This document shows, piece by piece, positions 54,917 through 64,000 of a stretch of 64,000 nucleotides of DNA. The first letter of the stretch is position 1. Each line of letters opens with the position of its first letter. Origin of the DNA: Certhia americana (lineage: Eukaryota > Chordata > Aves > Passeriformes > Certhiidae); NCBI GenBank assembly GCA_018697195.1, contig CM031879.1, forward strand, positions 44,602,513 through 44,666,512, in the 5' to 3' direction. The notes below the pieces were generated by a model. It was not told where the DNA came from and ran no database searches. It saw only the letters and a list, made by a program, of their open reading frames with translations. A program made the position numbers and the translations under genes.

Positions 54917-57900
54917 GTAAGTGATGACTAGTTTTTCACATGTCCGAGCTTAGTTTGATCAGCAATTTTCATGGTCAATTTGAACAGCTGTTTCTGCTGC
55001 CAGAGTGCTTTGATTGCTCTTAAATAAAGATCAGACCACAGGAACATCGTGAAATGGTTTATGGTAATGAAAAGTAATCCTTAATCTAAGAATTTCCCTC
55101 ATGGTTTAAAAATATCAGAAACAAAGAAGTTCTTGGCAGCAATAGTACCATCAGTGTATGTTTTCTTTAAAACTTCTAGGCCAGCTGTTTGGTGAGGATG
55201 CATCCATGGTATGGAGGCATTTGAGGACAGTCTCTTCTGTGCCTGCCATAAAACTTCATGTGCTGGAGGATACCCTTGTATGTCTGTGGTGTTCAAAATG
55301 CTACTAGCACCTGGCTAATCACAAAATAGGGTGTACAAGGAGCATCCAATTGCATTCATGGGAATTCACTTATGCTCCCACCCCGTTAAAAGGCTGGCAT
55401 CTATCAGAAACTATCAGAGGCAACTGCAGCATGCTGATCACTGGTGCTGTTCTTTTCTACTGAAGTTTGGAGGTCTCAGGGTCTGATGGAAAGATGACAG
55501 TTGGTGAAGATTTGTGGTGTAAGGACAAGTCACTTGACCCACAGTCTGGTTGCATTTGTCTCAGAGAGTTCTTGATGACAATGATGCTGGGAAGTGGGTC
55601 ATCAGCTCAGTGAAATGTTCTCACTGTCAATGAGTCTCTCATCTGTATGCTTCCAAACTGAACCCCTGTAAAAGGATTTTAATTCCTGCTGCCTATGCTG
55701 TGTTGCTAAGTGAAAGGAATTAGAAGGTTCTGCCTAGGTGCCAGGTAAAAGAATGGTATATATGGAGAATGAGTTATTAATAGATCCAGTATTGAAAGGC
55801 ATAATACTGGAAAAGTCTAAATACCTAGAGCTGATATGAATACCTAATGCTGACATAGTTCTTAAAATTGTAATGATTGCTGGCAACAGTGGCTGAATAT
55901 AATCTGTAGTAAAAATGATAGTCAAATATGTATATTACTGTGGTATATATTACTGCTCTTTTCATTTTAAGTGTCATAGTACATTAATGTAATTCAGTGT
56001 AGCTGATGAAGACATTACTGCATGTTGCCAAAAAGTAATAGGCCTGAAACTCTGTGGTGGTGCTGAAATCAAATCAAAACCCATTTGTCTCTTCACAGAA
56101 CTTTCTGGTCTAATGGCTCATCCTGTGAATCTGACTGGAAATACCAGGCTTCAGCACTTCCAGTACATTCCTAAAATCTGCTTTGATGGTGACACTTGCT
56201 AAGCAGGAGCATTAGGGCAAATATTGAACAGCTTCAGGAAGGTTAAACGTTATGACTTTCATTTATCTTTTTTTTTTATGCTTCCAGTTAAGAGTCATGT
56301 AAATATGTACCTCCTTTGTCAATGCAGTGTTAACTGTATGAACTCTGTGACTATATTCTGTAGGCTTAATTTGCATCTTGGTTTACATGACCATCTGTTT
56401 TACTGTTACGAATACTGTCCTGCTGTGAGACACAATATTTTTTCCCACATGATGAGTGACAACTATGGTTTTAATTTGAAGTGATTCTGGGACAGTGAGG
56501 TGTCAAGTGAGGAGGCACTTGAAACCCAGAGGTGCTGTTGAGAAGGGAAGAAATGTTAATTTAAAATAAAAGAAAATAGTTATAGTATAATAAAACAGTA
56601 GTAAAACTTGATCAGGAGCAGCTAGCATTGCAGAACAATTTCTCTGTTCTAAAGTATGGCTACACATAGCCAAAGATGTCATTAGGATATTGTATTAGCA
56701 AGCCAAATACAAATGTCCTAATTTTCACCCAAATTTAAGAAGCTACAAGGTCTTTGACGAGTTCACACTTAGACATTTATGAAAATGTCACACTGAAAAG
56801 CAGCCTGGCAACGTGGTGTCAGATTAGCTCTGAAGTAATGTCCATTTTCAGCAGGGCAGGGTGGTCCTGCTTCCAAGTACAACTCTAAGCACAGGAAAGT
56901 ACATTCTTCATTCTGACAGTTAATATCCTAATTTCTGTATCCAATGAAACAACTTATTATCTGTGGGATTTTTTTAAAATCTAATTTTTAAGTCTAATCC
57001 TGCAGCAGAGTGGAGGGGACTGTATGTAACCAGGGTGGTTTGTCATTATTGCTCAGGAGTAGAACAGTGTTGTGTCAGCATCTACTCCTTAAGGCTGGAT
57101 GTCATGTCTGCAGCTCTAGTGTTAAACCCTATCCTTGGGCTTCATTAGAGCACTTCTAATGCAAAGATTCCTCAAGTTTTTTAAACTACATCAGTTTTCA
57201 GGGACTGTCTTGCCATGATTGAAAAGCTTGTTTGCAGCATACAGCACATCTGTGGAAGCTCAGGCAAGAGTACAGTGTCAGCTGAAATGGGGGAGTTCTT
57301 GAAAACACAGAGGGTAACTTAGAGATAGGTTAATGAAGTAGGAAAAATCTTAAAGTTATATCCAAGCCCATTTATGTCAAATTTACTTGATCAGATCATT
57401 GACAGGAACTTAGAAATAAAGAAGAAAAATGCCACAGGCTTACTGTGCTGCTTCTCATCTGTGCATTTACAATTAAGCTCTCTATGACATTTTGGTTGAA
57501 AATTCTTTAAAAACCAAAATATGCTAAACCACCAGTGCAATGCATGCAACACACACATTATAGTTCAAAAGAATTATTTTTTTAACTAGTGATGATGGAA
57601 AAATTCTGTCTGCTGCCATTTGAGCAGGGCATGTTTGGGACCTTGTAATAAACTGTGCATGGCAATGTCTGAGCTGGATTTCAATGCTCAGAAGATAGTG
57701 ACACAGAAAATAAGATACAGACACAAAAAACTTCTGTGTATTCTGATATGAAAGAGATAAATCTGCAGCTGGTTTTAGTGGGTGCTTTGCACCCTACTTT
57801 AAACATTAGTCTCAATTTAGTGCTTTTGTTGCTTTGCAGCATTTTGCAATGCTTGATAATTTACAGAGTAGTGTCAACTTTTTGTCCTTGGATATAGGAG

Positions 57901-58500
57901 TATAATAGACACCAGAATTAATCAATTTCATGGACTGTGGAAGGAAATTATTAAATTTCTGGTATTGTGATTTGAAAGAATGGGTTTTGAGAGGATTGAT
58001 CTGGTCAATAAAAGCCAGGCTTCTGTTTAGAACGAGACAAAACATGAGTTATTCTTTGTTCATTTTCTAACCTGTAAACTTTTTGAGGGAGTACAAGAGA
58101 GGAAGGTCATTGTGGTAAATATTTCATAACTGCATTATCAGTTTTTAGCTGAGTCATGAAGAGTTTCTGTTGATTGACTTTGTCTCTTCTTATGAACATT
58201 ATTCAATGCTTAATTACATTGAACACTATATTCCAGAATATCCAGAAGATTTTCTAGACAACACCAGCTGGATTGAGATGAATAGATTTGCACTGGGTAG
58301 AAATTAGTCAGGAGCTGAACAATACCTGTCAAATTTGTGTCAGCTGCAAATTTTAAAGAAATACAAAATACCATTCATTAAAATACTGGATATAACAAAA
58401 AAAATCTGCCTTTTTGAAATGTATTCTCATTTTTCCAATAATAATCTGAATCGTTTCATGCAACTGTTTCTGACCTGAAATTAGTGCACCTTCACCTAGA
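54917..58500. other. Intergenic, no gene seen
   Basis: AT-rich sequence with short unsupported frames (55734-55925, 56224-56484, 57812-58045). No repeat or RNA gene recognised. Confidence 0.65.
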
Positions 58501-58504
58501 CTGT

Positions 58505-58790
58505 ATTTCTCTTGTTTGTTCATTACAGGGACCTGTCTCCTTGTACACTAGATCAGCTGTTTTGAAAGCAATTATATTGATTTGCCATGAATTGTTCCTG
58601 ACAAATATGTCAACTCTTTGTTATCATCTTGTTTATTCAAGGTGGTTAATGACAGCTAGAGTTATTGCTTACTTACTAATTTGTCTTTTCTCAAATATTG
58701 ATGTTTGGCTGAGTGGGCTGTAATTACCTGAACTACTTTATTTGCCCTTCTTCACTGTTACGGGACCTTACTCTATCCTTACTTCAAAGG
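58505..58790 (-). mobile_element. Ancient CR1/L3-type LINE ORF2 remnant, inverted
   Basis: Read on +, blocks gccatgaattgttcctgaca, atcttgtttattcaaggtgg and tgagtgggctgtaattacct follow, in order and spacing, the antisense of the C-terminal reverse-transcriptase region of CR1/L3-type LINEs (secgttcttgaca..., ggtctgtaattacctgga... pattern). It is riddled with stops and much more diverged than the 43598 copy. Based on recalled consensus, so only moderately sure. Confidence 0.5.
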
Positions 58791-61790
58791 AATAATCCCA
58801 GGAACGCCTTTAGGCTGCTAAATCCCAGCAAAGCAACTGGAAGGTAAAATAAGCAGCTACATTAATTTCCTTGGTCTGTGCCTGGCCTGTGGTGTGTGAA
58901 GGTCTAGAACACAGCTGTTTCAGGAGAGCTTGTATTTCACAGCAGAGGAAGGGAAAATGAAAAGGGCTCAAGATGGATTCTCTTCAGGGATGCATTTGGT
59001 CCTGACTTACAGTTAGACAGAAACGCACACTTTGGAAAAAAATAATATTATGATCATAGTACACAACTTTTGCAACCAGAAGTAAACCTGAGAGAGTGTT
59101 CCAGGTTTATTCCTCAAATCTATCACAAGTCTGGCTGCAGCTTGTGTCCCCTCTTTTATTTACGTAAATTCCTGCTACCTCTTCATTTTATTTTGCATGT
59201 GCTATCATGGCATGAAAACTTTGCCTTTTGATACTACACTGCAAGACATTGCACCTGCTGTGAATGCTGTATTTGAAATAGAAAAAAAAAAAATTATATG
59301 TATATCTTGATTTGTAAGTAAGTGCATACTTATATGTATTCTTTCATTCTGCAGCTGTCTTTTCTGGTGCTTTAAACTGTGCAGTGACAGTAAAAATCCA
59401 TATAAAGGAATACTCTGTGACATTGCCTACTTTCTAGATTGGTATAGGATTCCAGTTAAGTCTATTTGATAATTTAGATGCAAAGAAAGTAGATCCAATG
59501 TTAACTGACTCTGTAAAAGGAATAATATTGTCCTGCCTAAGATTTTTTTTTTTGTTCCCCTGAAGAAAAATGATACTTAGAAGGATTATAATATGAATAA
59601 GGAGATGATTGAGTGGGACATGACAACAGTCTTGGGAGGGGGAGTGCTGAACAGGAGGAAGATGAATAGAGAAGTTTTCCCAGTACTGGTTTAGGAAAAA
59701 GGTTAGTATTTTTATGGATGACTGCTGCCTGGAAAGGGGGAGTGCATCGATGAGATGTGTTGATGAGTCTAAGGTGGGAGATATCATCACTGCAAAGGAT
59801 ATTCAGAATGTCAGGTAGGAAGAAATGGATGGCTTTTGGGAACAGATTAAAGGAAAAGTGATGGGATACAATGGTGAAGGTTTTGCTACTGTGCTTAGCA
59901 GTATTTTTTCTTTTTCTCCAATAAGCTGTGATTCTACAACCAGAAATAGTAGAGGAACATAAATGCAGCTTCTAATTGGAGGTGGGCTGCAGCTGCAGCT
60001 ATGAAAGAAGCAAATGGAGGTCTGGAATCTTTCAGGTGAAGTATTTGCTACCAAGGGAGAGAGAAGATTTTTACCAAAACTCACTGCTTATTTTCAAAGA
60101 GAGTTGAGATTTACTGGAGCATAAGCAGTGGAAAAACTACCAGAATATGGGAGAAGAGAGAAAAATTTTACGGTGTTTAGACTAGCAAAACAAAAGCAAT
60201 TTTAAAAAAGAAAAACCAAGACAGTAGGTTTCTGTTTCTGTTTACTTAATAATCTAATGTTTGTAAAGTTTGGGGAAGTATCTGAGTATGAAGAACAGGC
60301 CATTTATCCTGACCAGCAGCCTTCAGAGTCTGAGGAAACTGCTAAGAGACCCTAGAGACACAACTCCTCATTTTAACTCACACAGATTGTGTTCCAGTTG
60401 CAAGTCTTATTATAGAGGGGTCATAAACTGACCAACTCCTGGGGATTCTGTACAAAAGCGAAAGCCACAAGATGGTGCTGACACTCCTTACTGTGGCTGA
60501 AGTCATTGTGAGCGATTAGCAGAATATGTAGTAGCCTGGGTGTAACCAGCCAAAATTTCAATGCTATTTGGTGTGTATTACCCTGCAAACAAGTAATAAA
60601 GTCAGTAGATCACTTCAGGCTACAGTCTGTGGTTAAGCATTGATTTTTGGTAAAAAGTCCTAATGCATTCTTAATGTATTGGAGGGAAAGGGGAAATAAA
60701 AGGAGTTAGAAAGGTGATGGTTGTTTCTGAGGTTGCAACCCATTTTTGCTTGGCTTTCAGTTGCAGAGTGATTGATGAAATGATGAAATTGAGAAGTAGA
60801 AAGAAAACACATCTTTGTTATCTCTGATTAGAACCCTCACTTGAATTTCCATGCTTTTTAAATGCCAAGAAGAAAATCTGCTATGCTCACAGTGTTGCTG
60901 ACTGCTTGTGCTTCTCTACCTGTTTCTTTTTGTGCTTGCATCAAGGGAGGGATTGTTTTGGGAGGTTGGATTGATATTCTCTGTAGAACATCTTAAAAGT
61001 GGTGAAAGAGAGACAGCTTTCTGCAGTTTATGGCTGTCTAATAGAGGGTTCCTGGTAGGGTTTATAAAGAGCAAAAACACTGTTCCTTGGGAAATTGTAG
61101 TCAGCTAAACCTGAGAAACAGTGAAGTCTGGTTGGCAACTACATAAACTTATCTCACTGTCCTGAGAACAGCCTGCCCTCCCTACCCTTCTGTCTTGTCT
61201 GCCAGCAAAAATGTCATGTCTCTGTTCATTAATCCTTGTGGCCATGTAGAGGGAAGGCTTATCCTTCTCAATTCTTTCATTCAGCCAGCAGCAGAATCTT
61301 CCACTGTTATGAAAGGCAATGGTTCACTACTTCTCTCAAAAATGAGTGCACTTCGTTATGGAATGCCTTTCTTTCAGTGCTATGTCATCTTTTGCTCCTG
61401 AAATGCAGTATAAGCATTTTTCCTCTTAATAAAATGAGACTAAATGTGTTCAAGCTTAAACCTGAAATGTCTGAAATGCATACTGCATTCAATAAGTATG
61501 ATAAATTAAGCTCTTACAAAGAATGTCCTTGCTGAGTTTTGGGACAGAGAGTACCATTAAATCTAAACTTCCAAATATCTAAATGTGTGTACTTAATCAG
61601 TTTCAAGACTCTGGCTACCAGTAGAATTGCTTTTATGAATCAAAGAAGTGTAATATTGTTTAAAAATATTCAAAATTCTGGCTGACATTAAGTGCACAGA
61701 CCATTCTAAAACACCTATGTTTAAAAGAAAGAAAATAAAAACTGTGAAACTTCTGTACACTTTTGAGTTTATTGTAGGAACAAGTCTGAT

Positions 61791-61838
61791 CTTCCTGATT
61801 CTGATCCTGCTGAACTTCCTGATTCTGATCCAGCAAAG
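61791..61838. repeat. 24-bp tandem duplication
   Basis: CTTCCTGATTCTGATCC plus seven bases occurs twice in a row (61791-61814, 61815-61838), differing only near the end of each copy. Confidence 0.9.
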
Positions 61839-63665
61839 CAATGAAGTGTATGCTTAATGAACTTGAGACTTATGCCATGGAGATCAACTTATCTGCTTCT
61901 CTAATTATTCTTACCACTTATGAATGAGAAACTAAAACCCTCTTAAATACAATGAGTTGGTAGTTCCTGTAAAAGGTGTTTGGAAATACCAGCCAGCACT
62001 GATCATGCTGTTGGTCCAAGGCATTTAAGCCTGGCAATGCTAGCACATGTCTCTTCTACTGTTGTGCCACTGTGTTTCAAACTTGTCTTCAGAGAGCATT
62101 TTTAGAGCTGGAAGTGTATTTACTCTCCTGTGTTCTATTTGTGCTAATTTTGAAAATAACTGCAAGGCCTGGCCTTCCCGTTTATCTACAATTGTGGGTA
62201 TTTGCTCTTTTTGCTGATCTGAGGTTAGCACATCTGACCAATTGCAGCCTTCTAGTGCTAGAGGATATTCAAGGCTTAGTGCAAGAAGGAAATGTTTAAT
62301 TAGTTCTTTAAATCAAAGAAAGGTTTACTGATGCTGTGTGAAACAGCAATCTGTTTCATTCTCCTGTCAATGACATGACTTTCCCTGTGAACAGTGTACT
62401 TATCTTGCATATTTTATAGCCAAAACACTACTAAAAGATAAGCATAAAATTATTATTTAGTATCTGCTTGTTAACTTTACAGAATCAAAATAGAACTTTT
62501 CTGACTTTACTTCCAGAGAAATTAAGTGTCTAACAATAGAATGCTTTTTATTTTATTTCTCATTAAAGAATAAAATAGAGTTAAACCTTGAAGTGTTCTA
62601 TATGTAAGTAACTGATATACCCCTGAGCAGGGAACTTTATAATAATCCTCTTTAGATAGTCACGTGAGAAAGCACGAACCAAAAAACCCCCAAACATCCA
62701 ATGTGCTTTCTTTATTTTTTTCCAATTATTTTTTAATGAGCTCTTTCATTTTTCTGTGGATAATGAAGCCTTGATCCTTTAAAAGAGAAAGGATGTGTCA
62801 AGAGTTTCAGATGTCAAGTGGGAAGCGTTCATGTGTAGCACTGCAGTACAAGACTGAGCCAGAGAGCAAGAGCTGTATAACTGAAATGGAATGAACCATG
62901 CACAACAGCTCCAGTAAAATCATTATTTATTTTTATCTTCTATCTTCAAAGCTTGGTTTAAGATAACTGAGCTTTGTATCCCATCACTCTCATTTAAAGA
63001 AGAGTAATCAAGTTTGAGAAAAAACCTCAGAGCTGCCAATTTAAAAAATGCAATCCTGTTTACCCTTTCAACTACTGTATTTCCTTCTTTCTGCTCATTT
63101 ATAATGTTCATTTTTACATTTCTTCTTCTTCAGTCATTCCCCTAATTGTATACCTCTGAAATTCCCTTTCTATTTTCCTTCTCTTTCCTGCCCACCTCTC
63201 TGTTCTGTGTACTTACTGTGAATTTGTTCCCCGTTTTCTATTTCGCATTCCTCATTTATAGCGTTTCCAAGGAAAAGAAACTTCCAGCTATGCATCTCTG
63301 CTTGCCCTCAGCCTGCTTCTTCTCAGCTCTGAGGAGGTGATGGCTAGAGGAAGCTCCAGGTATGTAGCTTTTCCTCTCACACTACCTGCAGTTTCCCTTG
63401 CCAGCATCACAGGCGAGGTGCTTTGCTTCCCTTGTGACTTTAGGGAACTTCAAGGTTCAAACTGAGACCAGTAAGCACAGCGAGCCACTGTGTTGCCTGT
63501 ACCTCTCATTTGGTCAGGATGGAGGATGCCCATGGAAGTGGCAGGCTGCTGCTGAGGGCCAAGGGGAGAGTGGATTGCCTCACTCCAGAGAGCTGGCCCA
63601 TGGCCAGCTTCTAGCTGGGAGCTATTCCTATAATGGGTAAGCAGAGGGCTTATTTGGCACATGCT

Positions 63666-63713
63666 GCTCTGGTGTCTATGAGATTGTTTGCTCTGGTGTC
63701 TAGGAGATTATTT
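63666..63713. repeat. 24-bp tandem duplication
   Basis: GCTCTGGTGTCTAKGAGATT plus four bases occurs twice (63666-63689, 63690-63713) with two differences; a third partial GCTGGTGTCTG follows. Confidence 0.9.
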
Positions 63714-64000
63714 GCTCCTTAGTGCTGGTGTCTGATTGATTTTAGTTCTGCCATGGCATTTATGTGTAAGCCATGCATTTTGGTTGAGAAGACTGAGTAG
63801 CATTCACTTTAAAGGGCAAAAAAACCCTTGGACAAAATCCCTAAGTCCACTGACATGATTCTAGTTGGATCCCGATTACCAGGCTGCTGGAGTCCCCTTA
63901 ATCCTGGGTTTTATCTTGCAAGTCAGGACTTTGTTTAAATGCTGTTGGAATCAATGGAAAGACTCACTTGCACTGCAGCATAAGGTAATTGAACCTATGA

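Larger units (their letters stand above)
58791..64000. other. Intergenic, no gene seen
   Basis: AT-rich sequence with small tandem duplications (61791-61838, 63666-63713). Frames at 59434-60084 (minus), 61195-61535 (plus) and 63398-63640 (plus) show no recognisable protein. No coding exon of ANO4, the next gene in mammals, was recognised. Confidence 0.65.

Noticed and set aside
38000..64000. Search by eye for ANO4 coding exons, expected next by mammalian gene order
   Set aside because: No recognisable anoctamin N-terminal or transmembrane exon was found; the gene probably lies beyond the window.

Overview
This window is nuclear DNA from a bird. It holds two vertebrate genes split by introns with GT..AG junctions, CR1 LINE pieces carrying the avian 3' end (ATTCTATG-type termini), and an LTR remnant of a type common in bird genomes. 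Gene order and strand (NR1H4, then GAS2L3, both on +) match the mammalian order, so this is an orthologous block. The species cannot be fixed from the sequence; the LTR type would fit a neoavian or passerine bird. There is no operon, CRISPR array or other prokaryotic system here.

Region 1 (1-22.5 kb) is NR1H4, the bile-acid receptor FXR. Eight coding exons are visible (280-642, 5933-6085, 9767-9900, 10421-10519, 10843-10942, 11894-12040, 20614-20727, 21795-22033). They encode the last 448 residues: most of the N-terminal domain, the complete two-zinc-finger DNA-binding domain, the hinge and the complete ligand-binding domain. Only the promoter-specific N-terminal exon(s) lie to the left of the window. 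The introns hold a CR1 fragment, a GAAA microsatellite with an N gap, long T tracts and AT palindromes.

Region 2 (22.5-28.9 kb) is the junction between the genes. About 0.3 kb after the last likely NR1H4 poly(A) signal the DNA turns sharply GC-rich. A CpG island (about 22.74-23.93 kb) contains an array of about 22 short CCCAGCCCGGG-type modules, followed by a compact GC-box / inverted CCAAT / E2F-like / CHR-like cluster. This is the best candidate for the GAS2L3 promoter. An AT-rich first intron follows.

Region 3 (28.9-37.9 kb) is GAS2L3, an actin-microtubule crosslinker used in cytokinesis. Eight exons are assembled, with continuous phase, into about 707 residues: a CH domain, a GAS2 (GAR) domain and a long basic Ser/Pro/Lys-rich tail encoded by one large last exon.

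Region 4 (37.9-64 kb) has no recognisable protein gene. It holds the GAS2L3 3' UTR, a degraded retroviral LTR, CR1 copies of different ages, a perfect 17-bp-stem inverted repeat, AT-rich microsatellites and small tandem duplications. It also has one unassigned exon-like segment (54680-54916). In mammals the next gene is ANO4; I recognised none of its coding exons here.

The points most worth checking are the minisatellite beside the GAS2L3 promoter, the CCAAT/E2F/CHR cluster, the conserved tandem splice donors behind the FXR MYTG isoforms, a strong upstream acceptor in GAS2L3 that would create a poison transcript, and exon-like segments at 22667-22742 and 54680-54916.
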